Assembly: GCA_019689695.1 (NCBI GenBank)
Contig: JADGHA010000110.1
Location: 1 to 10,581, forward strand
Origin: Micromonosporaceae bacterium
Lineage (GTDB): Bacteria; Actinomycetota; Actinomycetes; Mycobacteriales; Micromonosporaceae
Reading direction: 5' to 3'
Length of the DNA: 10,581 bases
The notes below the pieces were generated by a model that was not told the DNA's origin, ran no database searches, and saw nothing but the letters and a program-made list of their open reading frames with translations. A program made the translations under genes and the position numbers. Each line of letters opens with the position of its first letter. Position 1 is the first letter of the stretch. Shown piece after piece: positions 1 through 7,134 of the stretch.

Positions 1-1
1 G

Positions 2-940
2 GTGTGCGGCACCGACCGCGAGATTGTCGCCGGCGAGTACGGCGCGCCGCCGCCGGGCCGGGAACGGCTCGTGCTGGGGCACGAGTCGCTGGGCCGGGTG
101 CGGTCGGCGCCGCCGGGCAGCGGGTTCGCCCCCGGCGACCTGGTGGTGGGGGTGGTCCGCCGCCCGGACCCGGTGCCCTGTGGAGCGTGCGGCCGCGGTG
201 AGTTCGACATGTGCCGCAACGGCCGGTACACCGAGCGGGGCATCAAGGCGCTGAACGGCTACGCGAGCCAACTGTGGACCGTCGAGCCGGACTATGCGGT
301 GCGCCTGGACCCGGGCATGGAAGACGTCGGCGTGTTGCTGGAGCCGACCTCCGTGGTGGCGAAGGCGTGGGAGCAGGTCGAGCGGGTGGGCAACCGCTCA
401 TGGTTCGAGCCGCGCCGGGTCCTGGTCACCGGCGCCGGCCCGATCGGGCTGCTCGCCGGCCTGCTGGGCACCCAGCGCGGCCTGGACGTCCATGTGGCGG
501 ACCGGGTCGGGCACGGCGCCAAGCCGGATGCGGTCGCGGCGCTCGGCGCCACGTACCACACTTCGCCGATCTCGCAGGTTGCGGCGAAGCTGAACCCGGA
601 CGTGGTGATCGAGGCGACCGGTGCGGGCTCGGTCGTGTTCGACGTCATCGCCAACACCGCTGCCTACGGGGTCGTCTGCCTCACCGGCGTCTCCTCCGCG
701 GGGCGGAAGCTGGCCGTCGACGCCGGCGCAGCCAACCGGGAACTGGTGCTGGAGAACGACGTCGTGATCGGCTCGGTCAACGCCAACCTGCGCCACTACA
801 CCGCTGCTGCGGCGGCGCTGGCGGCCGCCGACCGGCAGTGGCTGCGCCGGCTGGTCACCCGCACGGTGCCGCTGGAGCACTTCGCGGACGCCCTGACCGC
901 CCACCCCGACGACATCAAGGTCGTCATCACCCTCCAGTGA
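2..940 (+). CDS. Glucose 1-dehydrogenase-like zinc alcohol dehydrogenase (5' partial)
   Basis: This medium-chain zinc dehydrogenase probably oxidises D-glucose to glucono-1,5-lactone with NAD(P)+ in the cytoplasm. The visible 312 residues start at the CGTD motif that carries the catalytic-zinc Cys, continue to GHE (H27, E28), and then show the family signature VRRPDPVPCGACGRGEFDMC with Cys residues for the structural zinc. The Rossmann motif GAGPIG follows at about residues 144-149. The RRPDP...CRNGRYTERGI signature is typical of the archaeal/bacterial glucose dehydrogenase family rather than of general alcohol dehydrogenases. The full family length is about 350 residues, so roughly 40 N-terminal residues are missing at the window edge. 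The GTG at base 2 is an internal codon, not a start. The stop lies 9 bases before the GH15 gene, so the two are probably co-transcribed. Substrate and cofactor preference cannot be read from the sequence; another sugar such as galactose is possible. Confidence 0.85.
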   Translation: MCGTDREIVAGEYGAPPPGRERLVLGHESLGRVRSAPPGSGFAPGDLVVGVVRRPDPVPCGACGRGEFDMCRNGRYTERGIKALNGYASQLWTVEPDYAVRLDPGMEDVGVLLEPTSVVAKAWEQVERVGNRSWFEPRRVLVTGAGPIGLLAGLLGTQRGLDVHVADRVGHGAKPDAVAALGATYHTSPISQVAAKLNPDVVIEATGAGSVVFDVIANTAAYGVVCLTGVSSAGRKLAVDAGAANRELVLENDVVIGSVNANLRHYTAAAAALAAADRQWLRRLVTRTVPLEHFADALTAHPDDIKVVITLQ

Positions 941-949
941 GGAGCCGCG

Positions 950-2761
950 ATGCCGCGACGGATCGAGGACTACGCAGTACTGGGAGACCTGCAGACCATG
1001 GCGCTGGTCGGCCGGGACGGCTCCATCGACTGGCTGTGCCTGCCCCGGTTCGACTCGCCGGCATGCTTCGCCGCCCTGCTCGACACGGAGGAGGCCGGGC
1101 ACTGGCTGCTGGCCCCCGCGGGCGGCACGACCGCCACGCGGCGGCAGTACCGCGGTGACACCCTGATCCTGGAATCCACTTGGGATACCGCCGACGGCGC
1201 GGTCCGCGTCATTGACTGCATGCCGCCGCGCGGCGAGGCGGCCGACGTCGTGCGCGTCGTGGAGGGCCTGTCCGGGGCCGTACCCATGCAGATGCGGCTA
1301 CGCCTGCGGTTCGACTACGGCCGCATCGTGCCCTGGGTCCGCCACCACGGCAACGACCTGGGCGCCATCGCCGGACCGGACGCGGTGTGGCTGCACACCC
1401 AGGTGCCCTTGTCCGGGCAGGACCGCACCACCGAAGCGAACTTCACCGTCCGTGCCGGCGAGCGCATCCCGTTCGTCCTGACCTACCAGCGCTCGCACCT
1501 ACCCCGGCCGAAACCGGTCGATGCCGAGCGCGCCATCGACGACACGGAACGCTTCTGGACCTCGTGGATCGGCCGCTGCCGCTACCGTGGGCGCTGGTCG
1601 GGCGCCGTCCGCAGGTCGCTCGTCCTGCTCAAGGCCCTCACCTACGCCCCGACCGGCGGGATCCTCGCCGCCGCCACCACCTCCCTGCCCGAACAGCTCG
1701 GCGGGCCCCGCAACTGGGACTACCGCTACTGCTGGCTGCGCGACGCCACCTTCACCCTGCAGGCGCTGCTGGGCACCGGCTACGTGGCCGAGGCGCGGGC
1801 CTGGCGGGAGTGGCTGCTGCGCGCCGTCGCCGGCGACCCGGCCGAGCTACGGATCATGTATGCCCTCGACGGGAGCCAGCGCATCCCCGAGTACCCGATC
1901 GGCTGGCTTGCCGGCTACGAAGGCTCGACCCCGGTGCGGGTCGGCAACGCCGCCGCCGACCAGTTCCAGCTCGACGTGTGGGGGGAGGTCCTCGACGCGC
2001 TCCACCTGTCCCGGGAAGCCGGCATCGCGCCCTCCGAGGCGGCCTGGGACATGCAGCGGGCCCTGCTGGACTTCCTCGAAGGGAACTGGCAGGAGCCGGA
2101 CAACAGCCTCTGGGAGGTCCGCGGCCCCCGCCGCCACTTCGTCCACTCCAAGGTCATGGCCTGGGCCGCGTTCGACCGCGCCGCTGCCGCGGTGGAACGG
2201 CACCACCTGGATGGCCCCGTCGAACGGTGGCGGGCGCTGCGCGACCAGATCCACGCCGAGGTCTGCGCCAAGGGCTTCGACACCGACCGCAACACCTTCA
2301 CCCAGTTCTACGGCTCCACCGGTCTGGATGCCGCCCTGCTGCTCATCCCCCGAGTGGGGTTCCTACCACCCACCGACCCTCGGGTGGTCGGCACCATCGA
2401 GGCCATCCAACGGGAGCTGCAGGTCGACGGGTTCGTCATGCGTTACCACCCGCAGAACGACAACAATGTCGACGGCCTGCCCGGCACCGAGGGCACCTTC
2501 CTCGCCTGCACGTTCTGGCTCGTCGATGCCCTGCACGGCTGCGGCCGGGTGGATGAGGCCGAGGCCCTGTTCGAGCGCCTGCTCGGCCTGCGCAACGACG
2601 TCGGGATCCTGGCCGAGGAGTACGACCCGGCCAGCCGGCGCCACCTCGGCAACACCCCGCAGGCGTTCAGCCTCGTCGGCCTGGTCAACTCGGCCCGCCA
2701 GCTGACCGGCTCGACGACCCGCACCTCGGCATCGGCGGCAGAGCAAGGCACGTCCGCCTGA
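950..2761 (+). CDS. GH15 family glycoside hydrolase (trehalase or glucoamylase type)
   Basis: This 603-residue inverting exo-glycosidase would release glucose from trehalose or from alpha-glucan ends. Residues ~3-190 form the N-terminal beta-rich trehalase-like domain, opening with IEDYAVLGDLQTMALVGRDG and SIDWLCLPRFDSP. The (alpha/alpha)6 catalytic domain spans ~220-590. It shows PRNWDYRYCWLRD (N255-D265), a candidate general acid E389 in LWEVRG, and a candidate general base E514 in GTEGTF. Length and architecture match the actinobacterial GH15 proteins that include the mycobacterial trehalases, but some relatives are glucoamylases, so the substrate is open. There is no signal peptide, so it should act in the cytoplasm on stored sugar. 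The ATG is preceded by GAGGAG (939-944) with a 5-base spacer, overlapping the stop of the upstream glucose dehydrogenase. Glucose made here could be passed to that enzyme. Confidence 0.9.
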   Translation: MPRRIEDYAVLGDLQTMALVGRDGSIDWLCLPRFDSPACFAALLDTEEAGHWLLAPAGGTTATRRQYRGDTLILESTWDTADGAVRVIDCMPPRGEAADVVRVVEGLSGAVPMQMRLRLRFDYGRIVPWVRHHGNDLGAIAGPDAVWLHTQVPLSGQDRTTEANFTVRAGERIPFVLTYQRSHLPRPKPVDAERAIDDTERFWTSWIGRCRYRGRWSGAVRRSLVLLKALTYAPTGGILAAATTSLPEQLGGPRNWDYRYCWLRDATFTLQALLGTGYVAEARAWREWLLRAVAGDPAELRIMYALDGSQRIPEYPIGWLAGYEGSTPVRVGNAAADQFQLDVWGEVLDALHLSREAGIAPSEAAWDMQRALLDFLEGNWQEPDNSLWEVRGPRRHFVHSKVMAWAAFDRAAAAVERHHLDGPVERWRALRDQIHAEVCAKGFDTDRNTFTQFYGSTGLDAALLLIPRVGFLPPTDPRVVGTIEAIQRELQVDGFVMRYHPQNDNNVDGLPGTEGTFLACTFWLVDALHGCGRVDEAEALFERLLGLRNDVGILAEEYDPASRRHLGNTPQAFSLVGLVNSARQLTGSTTRTSASAAEQGTSA

Positions 2762-2764
2762 GCA

Positions 2765-2782
2765 CCGACGGGTCGTCGTCGG
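2765..2782. terminator. Candidate bidirectional hairpin between convergent genes
   Basis: A perfect 6-bp inverted repeat, CCGACG (2765-2770) and CGTCGG (2777-2782), surrounds a 6-base loop. It fills almost the whole 21-base gap between the GH15 stop and the convergent flavoprotein stop. There is no T tract on either strand, so it is not a classical intrinsic terminator. T-poor hairpins are common at actinobacterial gene ends. The repeat is short and could be chance in GC-rich DNA. Confidence 0.4.
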
Positions 2783-4408
2783 CTACCTCGGTTCGGGAAC
2801 CATCTCGATGGCGCCGGCGGGGCACTCCGCCACGCAGATGCCGCACCCCTTGCAGTAGTCGTAGTCGATGGCGAAGCGCTTGCCGGGGCCGAGCTTGACG
2901 ATGGCGTTGTCCGGGCACATGCCGTAGCAGTTGTCGCACTCGAAGCAGTTGCCGCAGGACAGGCAGCGCCGCGCCTCGTACAGCGCGGTCGACTCGCCCA
3001 GGCCGCCGGTCACCTCGTCGAAGGTGGACACCCGGCGGGCCGGTTCCAGCCGGGGCCGCACGGTGGCCGGGGCGTCCGAGTAGTACCAGGTGTTGAGCCG
3101 GTCGAAGGTGGCCAGCGGCGGTCGCGGCGGGCGGGCCGGCCGGGCGCCGCGCAGCCAGGCGTCGATGTGCCGGGCAGCCCGCTTGCCGTGGCCGATCGCG
3201 GTGGTGACGGTACGGTCGGACGGCACCATGTCGCCGCCGGCGAACACGCCCGCGTGCCCGGTCATCATGTCCGGCCCCACCTGGACCACCCCGTCGCGCA
3301 CCTCGACGCCGGCCAGGCCGTCCACGATGGACCGGTCCACGTCCTGGCCGATGGCGAGGACCACGCTGTCCGCGGCGAGCTCCTCCAGCTCGCCGGTGGG
3401 TTGCGGGTAACCGGTGTCGTCCAAGCGCATCTTCTCCACTGTGATGCTGCCGCGGCCAGCGTGCGCGATCGTGGACAACCAGCGCATCTGCACGCCTTCC
3501 TCTTCCGCCTCGGCGACCTCGGACGGCTGGGCCGGCATGCGATCCCGGGTGCGCCGGTAGACGACCAGCGCCTCGGTGGCGCCCAGCCGTCTGGCACTGC
3601 GGGCCACGTCCATCGCGGTGTTGCCGCCGCCGTAGACGACGACCCGGCGGCCGAGCCGGGGAGGTTCGCCGTCGGCGATGGTGCGCAGCACGGACAGCGC
3701 GTCCAGGATGCGCGCGGAGTCGCCGGCGGGCAGGTAGGTCCGGTGGCTGAGCTGGGCGCCGATGCCGAGGAACGCGGCGTCGAAGTGGCCGTCACGCATC
3801 TCCGCGGCGAGATCGGTGACGGGGTGGCCGAGTTCCAGGCGTACACCCATCGCCTCGATCCGGGCCACCTCCGCGTCGAGGACCTCCCGGGGCAGCCGGT
3901 AGACGGGTATGCCGTAGCGCATCATCCCGCCGGCGCGCTCGCCGGCGTCGCGGACGGTCACCTCGTGCCCGCGCAGCCTCAGGTGGTACGCGGCGGACAG
4001 CCCGCTCGGCCCGGCACCGACGACGAGAACGCGGGTGCCCGCGGGGGGTGCGGTGACCGGCACTGTCCAACCGCGACGGATCGCCTCGTCCCCGAGGAAC
4101 CGCTCGACCGCGTTGATGCCGACCGACTCATCCAGCTGGGCGCGGTTGCAGGCGGTCTGGCAGGGGTGGTAGCAGACCCGGCCCATGACGGCGGGGAAGG
4201 GATTGTCCGCCATGATCTGCCGCCAGGCCTCCTGGTAGCCCGCCTCCTCGGCGTGGTAGAGCCAGCGCTGGACGTTCTCGCCGGCCGGGCAGGCGTCGTT
4301 GCACGGCGGCATCCGGTCCACGTAGACCGGGCGTTCGGTGCGCCAGGCGCCGGTCTTGTTGGCCAGGCTGGACCCGACCCGGAGCGTGATCGCGAACGGC
4401 GTGTTCAT
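2783..4408 (-). CDS. GltD-like NAD(P)H/FAD oxidoreductase fused to a C-terminal 2[4Fe-4S] ferredoxin domain
   Basis: This 541-residue iron-sulfur flavoprotein probably carries electrons between NADP(H) and the neighbouring pyruvate oxidoreductase. The N-terminal helical Fe-S domain resembles that of the glutamate synthase small subunit, with C36/C40 and C79-x3-C83-x3-C87. An FAD Rossmann motif GAGPSG lies at 131-136. A second nucleotide fold has GGGNTAMD at 260-267, followed by YRR (284-286), a pattern usual in NADPH-binding relatives. The second FAD contact is in GVFAGGDM near 400. The tail holds a two-cluster ferredoxin: C482, C485, C488, C491, C494, C498-P and C519-x2-C522-x2-C525-x3-C529-P. 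It is the last gene of the operon. Its ATG overlaps the porB stop (ATGA) and has GGAGGG just upstream. No glutamate synthase large subunit is in view, so a glutamate synthase role is unlikely. The NADP-linked role with PorGAB is inferred from the context and from the fused ferredoxin. Confidence 0.88.
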   Translation of the reverse strand: MNTPFAITLRVGSSLANKTGAWRTERPVYVDRMPPCNDACPAGENVQRWLYHAEEAGYQEAWRQIMADNPFPAVMGRVCYHPCQTACNRAQLDESVGINAVERFLGDEAIRRGWTVPVTAPPAGTRVLVVGAGPSGLSAAYHLRLRGHEVTVRDAGERAGGMMRYGIPVYRLPREVLDAEVARIEAMGVRLELGHPVTDLAAEMRDGHFDAAFLGIGAQLSHRTYLPAGDSARILDALSVLRTIADGEPPRLGRRVVVYGGGNTAMDVARSARRLGATEALVVYRRTRDRMPAQPSEVAEAEEEGVQMRWLSTIAHAGRGSITVEKMRLDDTGYPQPTGELEELAADSVVLAIGQDVDRSIVDGLAGVEVRDGVVQVGPDMMTGHAGVFAGGDMVPSDRTVTTAIGHGKRAARHIDAWLRGARPARPPRPPLATFDRLNTWYYSDAPATVRPRLEPARRVSTFDEVTGGLGESTALYEARRCLSCGNCFECDNCYGMCPDNAIVKLGPGKRFAIDYDYCKGCGICVAECPAGAIEMVPEPR

Positions 4409-5400
4409 CGCTTTCCCTCCAGGTGGAAGCGCCGGACGTTGCGGTCGGCCATGGCCTGCAGCCGCTCGATGACGTCGGAACGCACTGCCGGATCGAACAG
4501 GTGCGCATACCGCCGCTGCGGGCGCAGGTACTCCTCGACGGGCAGCCGCCGGCGGATCGGCGTCACCGCCACGACCTCGCCGCGTTCGGCCTCGAAGACA
4601 GGGAACAGGCCGGTCTCGACGGCCAGGCGGCCCAGCCGGATGGTCTCGCCGGTGCCGCTGCCCCAGCCGAGCGGGCAGGGGACCAGCACGTGCAGGTACC
4701 GGGCGCCGCGCAGCTGCATGGCCCGGAAGACCTTGGCCTCCAGGTCGCGTAGGCCCGCGACGGTGGCCGTGGCCACGTACGGGATCTCGTGCGCCATGGC
4801 GACCAGCGGGGCGCTTTTGCCCTGGCCGAAGGTGTTGCCCGGCTGCGGGCCCACCGCCGGGGTGGTCGCGGTGCGGGCGGCCGGCGGGGTGGCGCCGGAG
4901 CGCTGGACCCCGGTGTTCATGTACGCCTGGTTGTCGTAGCAGACGTAGAGCACGTCGTCGTTGCGCTCGAACATGCCGGAGAGGGCGCCGAACCCGATGT
5001 CGACGGTGCCGCCGTCACCGCCCTGGCCGATCACCCGGATCTCGGTGCGGCCGCGCGCCCGCAGTGCTGCGGCCACGCCGCTTGCCACCGCCGGCGCGTT
5101 GCCGAACAGGGAGTGCAGCCAGGGCACCCGCCAAGCGCTCTCCGGGTACGGCGTGGAGAAGACTTCCAGGCAGCCGGTGGCGTTGACCACGACCAGCTGG
5201 CCATCGGTGGCCCTGCTGGCCGCGTCGAGCACGTACCGCGCCGCCAGCGCCTCCCCGCAACCCTGGCAGGCCCGGTGTCCGGAGGTGATCGAGTTGGCCC
5301 GGTCCATGCGGGCCTGCGTGCTGCGCTGCGCGGGGTCGAGCAGCCGGTTGCCGACGGCGAAGCTGCCGGTCTGGTAGAACTTCACCCGCTGGACCGTCAT
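4405..5400 (-). CDS. porB: Pyruvate:ferredoxin oxidoreductase, beta subunit (TPP-binding)
   Basis: This is the thiamine-pyrophosphate subunit of a 2-oxoacid:acceptor oxidoreductase (331 residues). It cleaves pyruvate and sends electrons into its own [4Fe-4S] cluster. Cluster ligands are visible as C45-x2-C48 in HRACQGCGEA, C77 in NATGCLEVF and C242 in VPCPLGW. The TPP/Mg motif begins at GDGGTVDIG (G128 onward) and continues to CYDNQAYMNTGVQ (154-166). The reading frame stays open upstream to 6093, but that stretch lies inside porA. The start at 5400 is chosen because it has a strong GGGAGGG ribosome site, gives an ATGA overlap with the porA stop, and begins the family's usual N-terminus. Pyruvate is favoured over 2-oxoglutarate because of the companion alpha subunit. 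The order gamma-alpha-beta and the overlaps indicate that the subunits are made together. Confidence 0.93.
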   Translation of the reverse strand: MTVQRVKFYQTGSFAVGNRLLDPAQRSTQARMDRANSITSGHRACQGCGEALAARYVLDAASRATDGQLVVVNATGCLEVFSTPYPESAWRVPWLHSLFGNAPAVASGVAAALRARGRTEIRVIGQGGDGGTVDIGFGALSGMFERNDDVLYVCYDNQAYMNTGVQRSGATPPAARTATTPAVGPQPGNTFGQGKSAPLVAMAHEIPYVATATVAGLRDLEAKVFRAMQLRGARYLHVLVPCPLGWGSGTGETIRLGRLAVETGLFPVFEAERGEVVAVTPIRRRLPVEEYLRPQRRYAHLFDPAVRSDVIERLQAMADRNVRRFHLEGKR

Positions 5401-6578
5401 GGTTGCCCTCCCGTTGCCTGCCGGACCAGGTCGTGGTCCAGGTCGAGGAAGGTGAGCGGGGCGAGCTGGTCGGCGGCGGCGTCGGCGATCATCGAGCGCA
5501 GCGAGTCCCGGGTCACCGGGCGGCCGCCGAGCCCGGCGACGACCGTGTAGTGCCGCTGCGGGGTGCCGGCCATGGCGGCCGCGATGTCCGCGCTGACTAC
5601 ACCGCCGACGCCGACGGCGAACGCCCGCTCCAGCACCACCACCCGCCGGGCGCGCCGCAGCGCCTCGCGGAGGGCGTCGGCGGGGAACGGCCGGAACGTG
5701 GTCACGCCGAGCACGCCGACCGCCACCCCCTCGGCGCGCAGCTCGTCCACAGTGTCTTTCAGGGTGCCCAGCACCGAGCCGAGCGCGACCACCACCGTCT
5801 CGGCGTCCTCGCACCGGTACGGGTCGACCAACCCGGTCCCGCCCCGGCCGAGGACGTCGCGGAGCTCGCGAGCCAGCACCGGGATGCGGTCCAACGCGCG
5901 CAGCTGGGTCAAGTGGGCTAGGTACCGCACCTCGGTAAAGGCCTCCGGTCCCACCATCGCGCCGATGCTGACCGGCTCGGCGGGGTCGAGCACCTGACGC
6001 GGCCGCAGCGCCGGCAGGAACGCGTCGACCTGGCTTGGGTCGGGCAGGTCGACCGGCTCGACCGCGTGCGTGAGCACGAACCCGTCCATGCACACCATCA
6101 CCGGCGTGGACAGCTCCTCAGCCAGCCGGAACGCCAGCACGTGCAGGTCCACAGCGTCCTGATTGGACTCGGCGTACAGCTGGATCCAGCCGGAGTCGCG
6201 CTGCGACATGGTGTCGCTGTGGTCGTTCCAGATGTTGATCGGCGCACCGATGGCCCGGTTGGCGACGGTCATCACGATCGGCAGGCCGAGCCCGGCGGCG
6301 TTGTAGAGGGCCTCCACCATGTACAGCAGGCCCTGGCTGGCGGTGGCCGTGTACGCCCGTGCCCCGGCCGCGGATGCACCGATGGCCACCGACATCGCGG
6401 CGAACTCGCTCTCCACATTGACGTACTCGCACCCGGTCAGCCGCCCCGACTTCACCAGCGCGGAGAGCGCCTCCACGATGTGCGTCTGCGGTGATATCGG
6501 GTACGCGCAGATGACCTGCGGGCGGCACCGGGCGACCGCCTCGGCCACCGCCCGCGACCCCTCGATCTGGCTAAGCAT
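5397..6578 (-). CDS. porA: Pyruvate:ferredoxin oxidoreductase, alpha subunit
   Basis: This 393-residue subunit combines the pyrimidine-binding half of the TPP site (domain I) with the transketolase C-terminal-like domain II. The N-terminus has AYPISPQTHIVEAL, matching the conserved YPITPxT loop whose Thr contacts the substrate. It continues with the NVESEFAAM stretch, whose Glu is expected to activate TPP. VANRAIGAPINIWNDHSD, then TMSQRDSGWIQ, is characteristic of pyruvate rather than 2-oxoglutarate enzymes; the Arg of VANR is the expected carboxylate ligand. Length fits the PorA of four-subunit enzymes. The ATG at 6578 overlaps the porG stop by 8 bases and has GAGGGAG upstream. The gene ends in an ATGA overlap with porB. 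Another branched or aromatic 2-oxoacid is possible but less likely. Such enzymes are usually oxygen-sensitive, suggesting use under low oxygen. Confidence 0.93.
   Translation of the reverse strand: MLSQIEGSRAVAEAVARCRPQVICAYPISPQTHIVEALSALVKSGRLTGCEYVNVESEFAAMSVAIGASAAGARAYTATASQGLLYMVEALYNAAGLGLPIVMTVANRAIGAPINIWNDHSDTMSQRDSGWIQLYAESNQDAVDLHVLAFRLAEELSTPVMVCMDGFVLTHAVEPVDLPDPSQVDAFLPALRPRQVLDPAEPVSIGAMVGPEAFTEVRYLAHLTQLRALDRIPVLARELRDVLGRGGTGLVDPYRCEDAETVVVALGSVLGTLKDTVDELRAEGVAVGVLGVTTFRPFPADALREALRRARRVVVLERAFAVGVGGVVSADIAAAMAGTPQRHYTVVAGLGGRPVTRDSLRSMIADAAADQLAPLTFLDLDHDLVRQATGGQP
5406..5412 (-). promoter_or_regulatory. Ribosome binding site that decides the porB start
   Basis: On the minus strand GGGAGGG lies 5 bases before the ATG at 5400, inside the 3' end of porA. 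It supports the short 331-residue PorB over the 562-residue open frame that extends upstream through porA. Confidence 0.7.
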
Positions 6579-7131
6579 CTGCCCGCTCCCTCTGCTGCGC
6601 GCTCACCAGTGCGTGCGCGTGCCGGGCGGCCGCCACGTTGGCCTCCGCCATCCGGCCGGTGAACCGCTGGCGGATGGCGCGGACCACCGACTCGAGCGCG
6701 ACCTGCCCGCTGGCCGCGGCGAACGCGCCGAGCAGCGGCGCGTTCGGCACCGGCCGCCCGACGTGCTCCAGCGCCAGCTGGGTGGCCGGCACCAGGTGCG
6801 TCCGGACGCCGGGCGGGATCCCGTCGAAGGTCTCCAGGCCGGTGTTCAGCAGCACCAGCCCACCGGGCGCGAGGCCGGCGAACACGTCCACGTGGCGCAG
6901 CAGGGTGGCGTCCTGCACGATCACCGCGTCCGGTCGGCGGACCGGCTCGCGCAGCCGGATGCGCCTGTCGTCGATCCGGCAGAACGCCGCCACCGGCGCG
7001 CCGGTGCGCTCGGAGCCGAAGCTCGGGAACGCCTGTGCGTACCGGCCCTCGTTGAACGCGGCCACCGACAGCAGCTCGGAGGCGGTGACCACGCCCTGCC
7101 CGCCGCGGCCGTGCAGCCGGATCTCGTACAC
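6571..7131 (-). CDS. porG: Pyruvate:ferredoxin oxidoreductase, gamma subunit
   Basis: This 186-residue subunit matches the gamma domain of 2-oxoacid:acceptor oxidoreductases, thought to contribute to CoA handling and electron transfer. The signature HGRGGQGVVTASELL lies at residues 7-21, followed by FPSFGSERTGAPVAAFCRI. Later motifs QDATLL and NTGLE are also family-typical. The start is a GTG at 7131; TGA of pntB ends 3 bases upstream (TGA-gac-GTG), with a GGTGGGG stretch just before as a likely ribosome site. It is the first por gene in the operon, and its stop lies within the porA start region. Length is close to that of PorG in four-subunit enzymes. The fourth partner, a small delta ferredoxin, is absent from the cluster. 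Confidence 0.92.
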   Translation of the reverse strand: MYEIRLHGRGGQGVVTASELLSVAAFNEGRYAQAFPSFGSERTGAPVAAFCRIDDRRIRLREPVRRPDAVIVQDATLLRHVDVFAGLAPGGLVLLNTGLETFDGIPPGVRTHLVPATQLALEHVGRPVPNAPLLGAFAAASGQVALESVVRAIRQRFTGRMAEANVAAARHAHALVSAQQRERADA

Positions 7132-7134
7132 GTC

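Noticed and set aside
2..940. GTG at base 2 as a true start of the dehydrogenase.
   Set aside because: It encodes the residue next to the catalytic-zinc Cys motif, about 40 residues into the family; the gene is cut by the window edge.
1387..2705. Two long alternate plus-strand frames inside the GH15 gene.
   Set aside because: They are Arg/Pro/Ala-rich or Ser/Pro/Thr-rich with no domain, and the GH15 frame has both catalytic motifs across the same bases.
2783..4408. Glutamate synthase small subunit (GltD) as the name of the flavoprotein.
   Set aside because: There is no GltB nearby, the protein has an extra C-terminal ferredoxin domain, and it is joined to porGAB, so an electron-transfer role with PorGAB fits better.
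3167..4939. Long open frame on the plus strand (590 codons) opposite the flavoprotein and porB.
   Set aside because: It is rich in Ala, Gly, Arg, His and Val with no recognisable domain, and lies antisense to two genes with clear motifs. Long antisense frames are expected in GC-rich DNA.
5401..6093. Upstream extension of the porB reading frame inside porA.
   Set aside because: The extension is Arg/Gly/Ala/Pro-rich, overlaps porA completely, and the start at 5400 has a strong ribosome site and the normal PorB N-terminus.
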